Shown here: one piece after another, positions 53,295 through 62,111 of the stretch
How positions within the stretch are numbered: the first letter of the stretch is position 1
How the letters are laid out: each line of letters begins with the position of its first letter
Source of the DNA: Streptomyces sp. NBC_00154
Lineage (GTDB): Bacteria > Actinomycetota > Actinomycetes > Streptomycetales > Streptomycetaceae
Length of the DNA: 64,000 nt
Assembly: GCF_026342835.1 (NCBI RefSeq)
Contig: NZ_JAPEMI010000001.1
Location: 806,001-870,000 of the forward strand
Direction: 5' to 3'
Program-made: the position numbers and the translations under genes
The notes under the pieces: model-generated
The model's database searches: none
What the model was told of the DNA's origin: nothing
What the model saw: the letters and a program-made list of their open reading frames with translations, nothing else

Positions 53295-54599
53295 TCAGGC
53301 GCGGCCCGCCGTCTTCTGGGTCTTGCGGGTGACGGCATCGATGACGACCGTGGCGAGCAGCACACCACCGGTGATCATGTACTGGATCGGCGAGGCGATG
53401 CCCTGCAGGGCAAGGCCGTACTGGATCGAGATGATGACCAGCACACCCAGCAGCGCGTTCCAGGTGCGGCCACGGCCACCGAAGAGGCTGGTGCCACCGA
53501 TGACGGCCGCCGCGATGGCGTTCATCAGGAGCTCACCGCTGCCCGCGCCCTGGTTGGCGGCAGTGATCTTGGAGGCCATGAAGAGTCCGCCGATGGCGGC
53601 GAAGGTGCCGGAGATCGCGTAGACCGAGGTCCGGACCATCACCACATTGATACCGGCGCGGCGGGACGCCTCGACGCTGCCGCCGAGCGCGAAGATCTTG
53701 CGACCGTACGAGGTGCGACGCAGTACGAAGTCGGTCGCGACCAGCACGACCAGGAAGATCACCACGGCGAGCGGCAGACCCTTGTACTGGTTGAACATGA
53801 TCGCGGCGGCGAACGCCACCACGGCCAGTCCGGCCGTACGTATGACGATCTCACCGAGCGTGCGGGAGGGGACGCCCACCGCCTCACGGCGACGGCTGTC
53901 GAAGAAGGCCGACAGGAAGTACGCCGCGACCGCGACCACGGCGAGGCCGTAGCCGGCCGCGACATCGGTGAAGTAGTAGCTGGTCAGCTTGGCGACCAGG
54001 CCCTCGGAGTCGAGGTTGATGGTGCCGTTGGAGCCGAGGATCTGGAGCATGAAGCCGTTCCAGAACAGCAGACCGGCCAGGGTGACGGCGAAGGCGGGGA
54101 CGCCGATCTTGGCGAAGATATAGCCGTGGATCGCACCGGCCACGGCGCCGGTGATGATCGCCAGGATCAGGGCCAGCCACTCGGACATGCCGTGAGTGAC
54201 ACTGAGCACGGCGAAGGAGGCGCCCGCGACACCGCTGACGGAGCCGACCGAAAGGTCGATCTCGCCGAGCAGCAGGACGAAGACAATACCGACCGCGATC
54301 ATGCCGGTGCCCACCATGGCGACCGAGATGTCCGAGAGGTTGCCCGCGGTGAGGAAGTTCGAGTTGAGGCTCTGGAAGATTCCCCAGATGATGATCAGGC
54401 CGAGGACGACGGGGATCGAGCCCAGGTCGCCGGCCTTCATCTTGCGCTTGAACTCGCCGAGGTAGCCGGCGATGCCCTGCTCGCGGACGAGCAGCCGGGG
54501 GTCGACGGCGGTGACGGAGCCTGCCGCCGCGGCGGGGTTCTCGGCGGGCGCGTCGGCCGTCTTCGCCAGTATCGGCTTGGAGGTGTTGTCGGTGCTCAC
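53295..54599 (-). CDS. xylH: xylose ABC transporter permease
   Basis: This 434-residue BPD_transp_2-type sugar permease has about ten membrane helices after a 70-residue cytosolic N-terminus. It shows the motif GEIDLSVGSVSGVAGA near 139 and the C-terminal segment GGTSLFGGRGRTWNALLGVLVI near 365. It imports xylose with XylG and XylF. GTG start overlaps the xylG stop (GTGA). Identification as the xylose system rests on the rok7B7-xylFGH synteny known from S. coelicolor. Confidence 0.93.
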   Translation of the reverse strand: MSTDNTSKPILAKTADAPAENPAAAAGSVTAVDPRLLVREQGIAGYLGEFKRKMKAGDLGSIPVVLGLIIIWGIFQSLNSNFLTAGNLSDISVAMVGTGMIAVGIVFVLLLGEIDLSVGSVSGVAGASFAVLSVTHGMSEWLALILAIITGAVAGAIHGYIFAKIGVPAFAVTLAGLLFWNGFMLQILGSNGTINLDSEGLVAKLTSYYFTDVAAGYGLAVVAVAAYFLSAFFDSRRREAVGVPSRTLGEIVIRTAGLAVVAFAAAIMFNQYKGLPLAVVIFLVVLVATDFVLRRTSYGRKIFALGGSVEASRRAGINVVMVRTSVYAISGTFAAIGGLFMASKITAANQGAGSGELLMNAIAAAVIGGTSLFGGRGRTWNALLGVLVIISIQYGLALQGIASPIQYMITGGVLLATVVIDAVTRKTQKTAGRA

Positions 54600-55375
54600 T
54601 TCTGGGCCTCCCCGTTGCGCGCCGCGCGACGGGTCACGGCATTGTCCGTGGCGCCCGTGATCGCGGAGATGATCTCTTCCTGCGAGGTGGTCGCGACGTC
54701 GAAGACGCCGTTGTTACGACCCAGCCGGAGCACGGCCACCTTGTCGGCGACCGCCTTGACGTCGGCCATGTTGTGGCTGATGAGGATCACCGCGTGGCCG
54801 CGCTCGCGCAGCCGCTCGACCAGGTCGAGGACCTGTGCGGTCTGCTCGACACCGAGGGCCGCGGTCGGCTCGTCGAGGATGACGAGCTTGGGCTCACCGA
54901 GCATCGACCGGGCGATGGCCACCGTCTGGCGCTGACCGCCGGAGAGTGAGGCGATCGGGATACGGACGCTGGGGATACGGATCGACAGCGTGCTGAGGAG
55001 CTCGCGGGAGCGGCGCTCCATCTCGACCTCGTTGAGGACTCCGAACTTACGGAGCTCCCTGCCGAGGTAGAGGTTGCCGACGACATCGATGTTGTCGCAG
55101 AGCGCGAGGTCCTGATAGACGGTCGCGATGCCCAGGGCCTGGGCGTCGTGCGGCCGGTTGATCTGGACGGACCTGCCATCCCATTCGATGACTCCGTCAT
55201 CGATGGGGTGGACTCCGGCGATCGTCTTGACCAGCGTTGATTTTCCGGCGCCGTTGTCACCCACCAGGGCGACCACCTCGCCTGCGTGGACCTCGAGCTC
55301 TACATCGGTGAGCGCCTGAACGGCACCGAATCGCTTGGAGACCCCTCGCAACGCCAACACGGGCGTAGCGGACAC
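54596..55375 (-). CDS. xylG: xylose ABC transporter ATP-binding protein
   Basis: A 259-residue single nucleotide-binding domain: Walker A GDNGAGKST, signature LSGGQRQTVAI and Walker B LVILDEPTAALG. Most RbsA/XylG proteins carry two such domains (about 500 residues), so this is the short form, which would work as a homodimer. GTG at 55375 was chosen over ATG at 55384 because AAGGAG lies nine bases before the GTG but touches the ATG. Preceded by a 260-base gap with a hairpin after xylF. Confidence 0.9.
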   Translation of the reverse strand: MSATPVLALRGVSKRFGAVQALTDVELEVHAGEVVALVGDNGAGKSTLVKTIAGVHPIDDGVIEWDGRSVQINRPHDAQALGIATVYQDLALCDNIDVVGNLYLGRELRKFGVLNEVEMERRSRELLSTLSIRIPSVRIPIASLSGGQRQTVAIARSMLGEPKLVILDEPTAALGVEQTAQVLDLVERLRERGHAVILISHNMADVKAVADKVAVLRLGRNNGVFDVATTSQEEIISAITGATDNAVTRRAARNGEAQK

Positions 55376-55570
55376 GTGAACCATCTCCTTCGCCGCCTGA
55401 CCGGCGGGGATGCCGCGCCCGGGGAAGGCGCGGTGGTCGAGCAGAAGAGAACAGAAGAATGCGGAAGCGTTCCGTCCGGCGCCCCACCCGATAGCGGGAC
55501 GGTTGATGTGCGGGGCGCCGGACAGGCTTCCATGGGTGCAAGTCGCAGAGAGTCAGCGGACTTGCTGCCG

Positions 55571-55619
55571 GAGCGTGGTCGATTCGCTCTGTACGTAGAG
55601 CGATTGCCCGACCACGCTC
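55571..55619. terminator. intercistronic hairpin between xylF and xylG
   Basis: GAGCGTGGTCG pairs with CGACCACGCTC, and TCGCTCT/AGAGCGA pair inside, making one compound hairpin that starts 17 bases past the xylF stop. It probably ends or protects most xylF transcripts so that the binding protein is made in excess over XylGH. Confidence 0.75.
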
Positions 55620-55635
55620 GCGGCGGGGGCGCAGA

Positions 55636-56751
55636 TTACTTCAGGCCGAGCTTGTCGCAGGCGGCCTTGTAGTTGGCCGTGCAGATCTCGTCCAGCGTGT
55701 AGACGCCGTCCTTGAGGACGGTGTCCTTGATGTTGTCCTTGGTCAGCGAGACAACCGGCACCAGGAACGTGGGAATGCCCTTGTTGGTGGGGCTGTCGAC
55801 CGTGGACGTGGCGATCGAGTCGAGCTTGTTGCCCTGGGCCAGCGCCACTGCCATCGAGGCGGCGGCCTCGCCCTCGGGGCCGTACGGCTTGTAGACGCTC
55901 ATGAACTGCTCACCGGCGACGATGCGCTGCACACCGGCCAGCTCGGCGTCCTGACCGGTCACCGGCGGGAGCTTGGAGAGACCGGCGGCCTTGAGGGCAG
56001 TGATGATGCCGCCCGCCATGCCGTCGTTGGCGGAGTAGACGCCGTCGATCTTGCCCTTGCCGAGGGCCGAGATCGCCGCCTCCATGTTGGCGTTGGCGTT
56101 CTCCGGCTTCCACTCCTTGGTGTCGTACTCCTTGCCGACCTTGACCTTGCCGTCGAGCTCGGCCTTGGCGCCCTTCTTGAAGAGCGCGGCGTTCGGGTCG
56201 GTGATCGCGCCGTTCATCATCACGATCGTGCCGCCGTCGGCCTTGGAGCCCATGGCCTCCAGCAGGGCCTTGCCCTGGACGTGGCCGACCTCTTCGTTGT
56301 CGAAGGAGGTGTAGGCGTCGATCGGGCCCTCGGCGAGGCGGTCGAAGGCGACGACGGGGATGCCCGCGTCCTTGGCCTTCTTCACCGCGCCGGCTATGGC
56401 CTTGGAGTCCACCGAGTCGATGATCAGCGCATCGACCTTGTTGGTGATCATGGTGTCGACCTGCTGGGTCTGCACCGTGGCGTCCTGCTTGGCGTTGGCG
56501 TAGATGACCTTCGCCTTGCCGCCGGTGAGGTCGCTGATCTTCTTCTCGATGATCGGCCGGTCGAACTTCTCGTACCGGGCCGTCTGGTTCTCGGGAAGGA
56601 GCAGACCGATCTTGAGATCGTTGCCCTTCTTCGCGGAGCCGGTGTCCGTGGCCTTGTTGCCGGACTCCTTGGCGCTGCCGCAAGCGGCGAGCGAAACAGC
56701 CATCGCGGTGGCGGCAACGGCAACGGCGGCACGACGCATACGCGTGTTCAT
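55636..56751 (-). CDS. xylF: xylose ABC transporter substrate-binding lipoprotein
   Basis: This 371-residue lipoprotein (AVSLAAC, Cys 24) has the two-lobed sugar-binding fold of the RbsB/XylF group: KIGLLLPENQTARYEKFD near 47, AYTSFDNEEVGHVQG near 147, DGVYSANDGMAGGIITALK near 236 and PPVTGQDAELAGVQRI near 265. It captures xylose outside the cell. ATG with GGGAGG seven bases upstream. The operon promoter must lie in the 120 bases after rok7B7, which contain an inverted repeat. Confidence 0.95.
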   Translation of the reverse strand: MNTRMRRAAVAVAATAMAVSLAACGSAKESGNKATDTGSAKKGNDLKIGLLLPENQTARYEKFDRPIIEKKISDLTGGKAKVIYANAKQDATVQTQQVDTMITNKVDALIIDSVDSKAIAGAVKKAKDAGIPVVAFDRLAEGPIDAYTSFDNEEVGHVQGKALLEAMGSKADGGTIVMMNGAITDPNAALFKKGAKAELDGKVKVGKEYDTKEWKPENANANMEAAISALGKGKIDGVYSANDGMAGGIITALKAAGLSKLPPVTGQDAELAGVQRIVAGEQFMSVYKPYGPEGEAAASMAVALAQGNKLDSIATSTVDSPTNKGIPTFLVPVVSLTKDNIKDTVLKDGVYTLDEICTANYKAACDKLGLK

Positions 56752-56842
56752 TCTCGAACCTCCCTGACGAGGCCGCGACGTTGCGGCCGAGGTGGCTGGA
56801 AGTCAACTCGGCCGCGAAGCCGACGTCAAGGAGTAAATACTT

Positions 56843-56869
56843 AACGAGATGACAACGGTGCCATTCGTT
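56843..56869. promoter_or_regulatory. imperfect palindrome upstream of xylF (candidate operator)
   Basis: AACGAGATGACA, four bases, then TGCCATTCGTT: an inverted repeat with one mismatch and one missing base, about 90 bases before the xylF start and directly after the rok7B7 stop. Its core TGACAACGGTGCCA resembles the perfect palindrome in front of the GH92 gene. Candidate site for Rok7B7 or a LacI-type regulator. Confidence 0.55.
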
Positions 56870-56871
56870 AT

Positions 56872-58104
56872 CTAAGTGAAGGCAGGAGTGGCCGTCGGGA
56901 GGGTGCTCTCCAAAAGAGTCGAATCCCCCATCTCGCTCAGTACGAGAGCCAGCGCACCCAGCACCTCCGCCCGGGCTCCCAGCGCCCCGGGAAGGACCGA
57001 GAGCTGCCTTGCGGCACTGGGAATGGCGTAGCGCGACACCGAGTCGCGGATCGGCGCGAGCACCAGCTCGCCGGCCTCGGCGAGGGACCCGCCGAGGACC
57101 ACTCGGCTCGGGTTGAGCAGGTTGCACAGATTGGCGACACCGCTGCCGATGTGCCGTCCGACGTCCCCGATCACCCGGCGGCAGCCCGGATCGCCCTCCC
57201 GGGCCAGCTGGACCACCCGTTCCATGGTGAGATCGGGCCCGTGGCTCGGCCGGAGCAGGGGCAGGACGTACCGCGCGGCCGTGAAGGTCTCCAGGCAGCC
57301 GCGGTTGCCGCAGCGGCACACCGGGCCCGATTCGTCGAGCGTGATGTGTCCGATCTCACCGGCCGTGCCGCCCGGCCCCCGGTAGATGTGCCCGTCGATC
57401 ACCAGACCGGCACCGACACCGCTCGCGACCTTGATGTACGCCAGGTCCTTGACGCCCCGGCCGCTCCCCCAGACCAGCTCGCCCAGCGCCCCGAGGTTGG
57501 CGTCGTTGTCGACGTACACCGGCACGCCGAGCCGCGCGGCGAGCTCCTCGCTCGGGTTGATGCCCGTCCAGCCCGGCAGGATCGATGTGGAGCCCAGCGT
57601 GCCGGACTCCACATCGATCGGGCCGGGAACGCCGAGGCCCACGCCGATCACCTTGCCCGGGCTGATGCCGGTCGTCTCGATCAGCCGGTTGACCAGCTGT
57701 TCCGCCCGTCCGAAGCCCTGCGCCGAAGAGGCATCGACATCGAGCGGCTCGGACTCCTCGGCGAGCACCTGGTGGGCGAGGTTGCCGACCGCCACCCGCA
57801 GATGCGTATGGCCGAAGTCGACCCCGATCACGATGCCCGCGTCACCGCTGAGCGAGACGCTGCGGGCCCGGCGGCCGCCCGCCGAGGTGGGGGTCACCTC
57901 TACGGTGCCGCCGTCCTTCAGTTCGCGAACGATATTGGAGACCGTTGCCGCGGAGAGGCCCGTGCTTCTGGCGATCTCCGCCTGGGTGAGCGAACCCGCC
58001 ATACGCACGGCACGCACGACCCGCTCAAGGTTGGCGCGATGCAGAGATGTCTGCGACCCCGGAGTCTCCATCGACTCTCTCACTCCTGCCATTTTCTCCA
58101 ACAT
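56872..58104 (-). CDS. rok7B7: ROK-family regulator Rok7B7
   Basis: This protein of about 403-410 residues has an N-terminal winged helix (about 20-75; SLTQAEIARSTGLSAATVSNI) and a ROK sugar-kinase-like domain: VIGVDFGHTHLRVAVG near 92, GVGLGVPGPIDVESG near 150 and the zinc motif CRCGNRGCLE near 260. In S. coelicolor Rok7B7 controls xylose uptake, carbon catabolite repression and antibiotic production and sits next to xylFGH as here. ATG at 58104 has GGAG far upstream only; ATG at 58071 (MEAP-type METPG) is an equally good start. Confidence 0.92.
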   Translation of the reverse strand: MLEKMAGVRESMETPGSQTSLHRANLERVVRAVRMAGSLTQAEIARSTGLSAATVSNIVRELKDGGTVEVTPTSAGGRRARSVSLSGDAGIVIGVDFGHTHLRVAVGNLAHQVLAEESEPLDVDASSAQGFGRAEQLVNRLIETTGISPGKVIGVGLGVPGPIDVESGTLGSTSILPGWTGINPSEELAARLGVPVYVDNDANLGALGELVWGSGRGVKDLAYIKVASGVGAGLVIDGHIYRGPGGTAGEIGHITLDESGPVCRCGNRGCLETFTAARYVLPLLRPSHGPDLTMERVVQLAREGDPGCRRVIGDVGRHIGSGVANLCNLLNPSRVVLGGSLAEAGELVLAPIRDSVSRYAIPSAARQLSVLPGALGARAEVLGALALVLSEMGDSTLLESTLPTATPAFT

Positions 58105-58205
58105 GTGAACTCTAAGCTGACCTTTTTGGGGCGCTCCCCGTCAAGACCTTGAGCAGTGGGAGCCTCGGATGAGCGGGCTGCCCCGGACGGGACGGCCGCG
58201 GAAAA

Positions 58206-58252
58206 CAGACGAAACCGCCCGCCGGCACAGGGCCGGCGGGCGGTTTCGTCTG
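58206..58252. terminator. ngcEFG terminator, 21-bp stem
   Basis: A perfect 21-bp stem (beginning CAGACGAAACCGCCCGCCGG) with a five-base loop lies 18 bases after the ngcG stop, separating this operon from rok7B7. Confidence 0.92.
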
Positions 58253-58269
58253 CGTACGAGGGCGGGCCG

Positions 58270-59187
58270 CTACTTCACCGCTCCCGCGGTCAGGCCCGCG
58301 ACGACCTGACGCTGGAAGATGATGTAGGCCGCAAGGACCGGCAGCATCGCCATCACCAGACCGGCGAAGAGACCGGACCAGTCGCCCTTGTAGCCCTGGC
58401 TGTTGGCCAGTTCGACCAACCCCTGGGAGAGCACCCGATATTTCGGGTCGGTGTTGAGCACCGTGGGCAGCATGTACTGGTTCCACTGCCCGAGGAAGTT
58501 GAAGATGCCGACGCTGATCAGGCCGGGCTTCGCCATCGGCAGCATCACCTGGAAGAACGTCCGGGTGTGCGAGGCCCCGTCGAGCATCGCCGCTTCCGCC
58601 ACCGAGGTCGGCAGCGTCCGGAAGAACGAGGTGAGGAAGAAGACGGTGAACGGCAGCGAGTACGCGATGTAGACCAGGATCAGTCCGTGTCGCGTGTTCA
58701 GCAGGCCCATGTTGTTCATCACGAAGAACAGCGGAACGAGCGCCAGGATGATCGGGAAGCTCATCCCGCCGATGAACAGGTAGTACAGGAAACGGTTCCC
58801 GGGGAAGTCGAACCGCGCCAGCACATATGCCGCCATCGAACCGAGCAGCAGCGTGCCGATGAGCGAACCGCCCACCACGACGACTGTGTTGAAGAAGTAA
58901 TCGCTCATGTGCGCCTGGCTCCAGGCGCGCGACCAGTTCTCGAAGTGAAGCTTGTCGGGCAGCGCCCACGGCGTCGACAGGATCGAGTCGTCCGTCTTGA
59001 AGGACGCCATCACCGCCCAGAGCAGCGGCATGACGACCAGGATCGCCCAGATGATCAGCACGCCGTGCGAGAAGACGTTGAGGACGGTGCCCTCGCTGCT
59101 CTTCTCCTTCTTGCCGGCGGGTACCGACGCCTTGGACACGGGCACGAGGTCCGCCGCAGGCGCGGGAGGGGTGTCAGTCGTCTTCAT
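58270..59187 (-). CDS. ngcG: sugar ABC transporter permease NgcG-like
   Basis: This 305-residue MalG-type permease has six membrane helices and the EAA loop VAEAAMLDGASHTRTFFQVMLP near residue 188. A 40-residue cytosolic N-terminus precedes the first helix. It overlaps ngcF by a TGATG junction. It is the second membrane subunit of the importer with NgcE/NgcF. No ATPase gene is in the operon, so a shared one such as MsiK is expected, as for other Streptomyces sugar importers. Confidence 0.9.
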   Translation of the reverse strand: MKTTDTPPAPAADLVPVSKASVPAGKKEKSSEGTVLNVFSHGVLIIWAILVVMPLLWAVMASFKTDDSILSTPWALPDKLHFENWSRAWSQAHMSDYFFNTVVVVGGSLIGTLLLGSMAAYVLARFDFPGNRFLYYLFIGGMSFPIILALVPLFFVMNNMGLLNTRHGLILVYIAYSLPFTVFFLTSFFRTLPTSVAEAAMLDGASHTRTFFQVMLPMAKPGLISVGIFNFLGQWNQYMLPTVLNTDPKYRVLSQGLVELANSQGYKGDWSGLFAGLVMAMLPVLAAYIIFQRQVVAGLTAGAVK

Positions 59188-60110
59188 CAGAACTCCAGCC
59201 GCTCGCGCCGGCCCAGTCGCATCACGATGGCCGCGAAGGCCATGGTGACGATGAGCAGTCCGACACCGATCGTCGTTGCGTATCCCGCCTGGCCGTCACG
59301 GAAGGCCGTCTGGTACACGTACAGCGGCAGAACCGTGGTCGAGTAGTCGGGACCACCAGGACCCACGGTCATGACCTGTACGGCAGTGAACGCCTCCACG
59401 CCGAGCGCCAGGATTCCCATGTAGACCCAGCCCGACTGCACCGTGTCCCAGAGCAGCGGCAGGGTGATCCGGAAGAACGTCGTGAAACGGTTGGCCCCGT
59501 CGAGGAGCGCCGCCTCGTAGAAGTCCTTCGGGATGGACGCCATGCCGGCGGAGAACAGCACGACGAAGAATCCGACCGTCGACCAGATCAGTACCGACAT
59601 GACACAGACGAGCGCGAGGCTCGGATCACCCAGCCAGTCCGGCTGGATGGAGCCGAGACCGATCCCCTTCAGCGTCGCGTTCAGCATCCCGTCGCGGGGG
59701 TTGAATGCGAACTGGAAGAGCAGGGCGACAATGACGATCGAGAGCACCTGCGGGAAGAAATAGGCGATCTTGTAGAAGCCCGAGCCCCGCACGCCGGCGA
59801 CCGTGGCGTTCTTACGCCGCCGGCCGCCGACATTGAGCATGAAGGCGAAGAAAAGCGCAAGGCCCAGCGTCACCAGCGGCAGCAGCAGCACAAGCAACAC
59901 GCTGTGCTGCAACGACTTCCAGAAGATGTCGTCCTTCAGCATCCTGGTGTAGTTGTCGAAGCCGACCATCTTGAAGTCCGGGCTCAGACCTGTCCAGTCC
60001 GTGAACGAATAGTAGATGGACTGGATGAACGGCCAAATGACGAAGACCGCGTACAACGCCAGTGGGACGATCAAGAACCCCACAATGAACCGGTACTTGC
60101 CGTGCTGCAT
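59187..60110 (-). CDS. ngcF: sugar ABC transporter permease NgcF-like
   Basis: This 307-residue MalF-type permease has six membrane helices: the first at about 8-28 (IVGFLIVPLALYAVFVIWPF), a central ISIVIVALLFQ segment, and the EAA loop FYEAALLDGANRFTTFFRITLP near 200. A GRRRKN basic loop near 95 is unusual but does not break the frame. Encoded 50 bases after ngcE. Confidence 0.9.
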   Translation of the reverse strand: MQHGKYRFIVGFLIVPLALYAVFVIWPFIQSIYYSFTDWTGLSPDFKMVGFDNYTRMLKDDIFWKSLQHSVLLVLLLPLVTLGLALFFAFMLNVGGRRRKNATVAGVRGSGFYKIAYFFPQVLSIVIVALLFQFAFNPRDGMLNATLKGIGLGSIQPDWLGDPSLALVCVMSVLIWSTVGFFVVLFSAGMASIPKDFYEAALLDGANRFTTFFRITLPLLWDTVQSGWVYMGILALGVEAFTAVQVMTVGPGGPDYSTTVLPLYVYQTAFRDGQAGYATTIGVGLLIVTMAFAAIVMRLGRRERLEF

Positions 60111-60160
60111 CGTTTACCGACCCCGATCTTTCCGCGGGTGCCGCCGCTGGTGACGGTTGC

Positions 60161-61609
60161 TCACTGGTGCTTGTAGTGCTTGATGGACTGGTCCTTGGCC
60201 GCCGCGTCGGCGAAGGCCTGGATCTTCTTGATGGCTTCCGCCGGGGTCGCGCGGCCCGCCATCATCTCGCCGATGCCGGCGACGCCGATCTGCTCCTTCT
60301 GGAGCTTCACGTACCAGTCCTGCAGACGCGGGTTCACCACGTTGTCGCCGGCCTTCGTCAGCGCGTCGACGCCGGCCTGCATGGCCGTGGACAGGGTCAG
60401 ACCGTCAGTGCCACCGTTGAAGGCGCTGAGGGACTTGACCTGCTTGGTGAAGTTCTTCGAGGACTCCTCGGAGAGCATGATGCGCAGCTGCTCCATGCCG
60501 CCCTCGGGGTTCTTCGCCTTGGCCGGGACGACGAAGGGCTCCCCGCCGGAGGCCCAGATGGTGCCGAACGGCATCTTGTCGGACGAGTCCAGGCCGGACG
60601 GCGCCGAGACCATCATCTTGAAGTCCTTGGGCGTGGTGGGCGCCGCCTCGTTCTCCACCCACGAACCGTTCGGGATGAAGAGCGCCTTGCCCTTGGTCCA
60701 CTCGGTCTGCGACTGGATGTGGGTCAGACCCGGGGTGCCCTTGAGGATGTACCCCTTCTTGTACAGCTCGTAGTACGCCTCGAACGCCGCCTTGACCGCG
60801 GGGTCCTTCCAGGCGTTCGGCTCCAGGTTGTCGATCTTGTCGAGGACCTCCCGGCCACCGATCTTGGCGATGAACGGGTAGAGCGAGAACGGCAGGTAGT
60901 AGGGGTACTTACCGGCGTACGTCCAGCCGGCGATGCCCTTCTTCTTCGCCTTCGCGCAGAGGGCGAGCATGTCGTCCCAGTTCTCGGGGTACTGCGCGTC
61001 GAGGTTCTCGAGCGCGGTCTGCGAGTACCAGACACCGTAGACCGTGTACGCGTAGTACATGATCCAGACCGGGTCGCCGTCGAACTGGCCCATCTCCAGG
61101 ACACCCGGGCGCAGCGTGTCGCGGACCTTCTTGCTCGGGTCGTCGATGGACGGGGCGTCCATCAGCGGCGTCAGGTCGAGCAGCTGCTTCTTGCCGACGA
61201 GGACACCCATGTCCATCTGCTCGGCGCCCGAGTTGTCGATCAGGTCCGGCGGGGTGCCACCGTTGAAGCGCGGCTGCAGCTGCGACTGGATCTTCTGGGT
61301 CGCGGTGTGCTTGACCTTCGGGGCCTTCGGGAAGGCCGCGTTGTACTTCTTCTCCGCGTCGATCGCGTACTGCTGGCCGAAACCGCCATCGAAGATGACG
61401 ACATCGAGGGCAGCGGTCTCGTTGACACCGAGCGGGTTCTTGGCGCTCGTCTTGCCCTTCTTGACCGAGTCGTCAGTGCCGCTGTCGCTACTCGCACACG
61501 CCGACAGGAAGCTCATTGTCGGAACGGTGATCAGACCGAGTGCGGCAGACCGCTTGATCACGTCGCGACGGCCAAGGCCCTCATTCTTGTGGGCGGAGGT
61601 GGATCCCAT
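60161..61609 (-). CDS. ngcE: N,N'-diacetylchitobiose/GlcNAc-binding lipoprotein NgcE-like
   Basis: This 482-residue extracellular sugar-binding protein has a twin-arginine signal (RRDVIKRSAALG, RR at 14-15) ending in a lipobox LSAC (Cys 38), so it is Tat-exported and lipidated. The substrate-binding fold follows: DVVIFDGGFGQQYAID near 67, PPDLIDNSGAEQMD near 116 and WTKGKALFIPNGSWVENE near 312. In S. coelicolor the gene at this position beside rok7B7 encodes NgcE, a diacetylchitobiose-binding protein. ATG at 61609 was chosen over TTG at 61615 because GAGG lies eight bases before it. Confidence 0.9.
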   Translation of the reverse strand: MGSTSAHKNEGLGRRDVIKRSAALGLITVPTMSFLSACASSDSGTDDSVKKGKTSAKNPLGVNETAALDVVIFDGGFGQQYAIDAEKKYNAAFPKAPKVKHTATQKIQSQLQPRFNGGTPPDLIDNSGAEQMDMGVLVGKKQLLDLTPLMDAPSIDDPSKKVRDTLRPGVLEMGQFDGDPVWIMYYAYTVYGVWYSQTALENLDAQYPENWDDMLALCAKAKKKGIAGWTYAGKYPYYLPFSLYPFIAKIGGREVLDKIDNLEPNAWKDPAVKAAFEAYYELYKKGYILKGTPGLTHIQSQTEWTKGKALFIPNGSWVENEAAPTTPKDFKMMVSAPSGLDSSDKMPFGTIWASGGEPFVVPAKAKNPEGGMEQLRIMLSEESSKNFTKQVKSLSAFNGGTDGLTLSTAMQAGVDALTKAGDNVVNPRLQDWYVKLQKEQIGVAGIGEMMAGRATPAEAIKKIQAFADAAAKDQSIKHYKHQ

Positions 61610-62111
61610 GCTCAAGTCCTCGCCTTCTCCAGGACTCAGGCGGTGTGTACCGGTCGCCCGTCGAAACTCGCCTCAGGCGAAGGGCCCCGCCACCGCGGTC
61701 AGTTGCGCTTGGGTCGTGCTGATTTGCAGGCTAGCCAGATGCAGTGGGGGATTCCGGAGATCGAACCGATGGATGCAGCGATGGCGCCCCCCGACCGTTC
61801 CCCCCGGCCCCCCTTGTCCGCGTCCGCGTAGAAAACGGCGGAGCAGACGCCGACAGGTATAGTCCACTTGCAGCCAACTGAGCAAGATCGAATGCAGGTT
61901 TGAGCGGCAGTCTTTCCCGAGTTGAGACCTCGCGGATACATGGGCCCCGCACGCCCTCGTCCGGGTGTAACGATTTCCGCAATACGGTCGATTCACCCGC
62001 GCGTTCCCGTCCAACACCCTTGACACATCACGTCACTTGCCTCCCTACTGGATCCTGCACATCGCTCTGACAACGTTGTCCAGTGTGCTTCCTCGGGAGG
62101 AATGGCTCGGC
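61610..62111. other. 502-bp divergent promoter region (ngcE / GH92)
   Basis: No coding frame has support. TTGACA at 62020-62025 is a candidate -35 for the GH92 gene, with TACTGG at 62046-62051 as a poor -10 at long spacing. A 12-bp perfect palindrome near 62069 is listed separately. I found no good DasR (dre) site by eye. Confidence 0.5.
62068..62081. promoter_or_regulatory. palindromic operator TGACAACGTTGTCC before GH92 gene
   Basis: GACAACGTTGTC (62069-62080) is a perfect 12-bp palindrome 31 bases upstream of the GH92 start and just past the candidate promoter, where a repressor would block transcription. CG-centred palindromes of this kind are typical LacI-family operators in Streptomyces sugar operons. 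Its core recurs imperfectly upstream of xylF. Confidence 0.65.
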
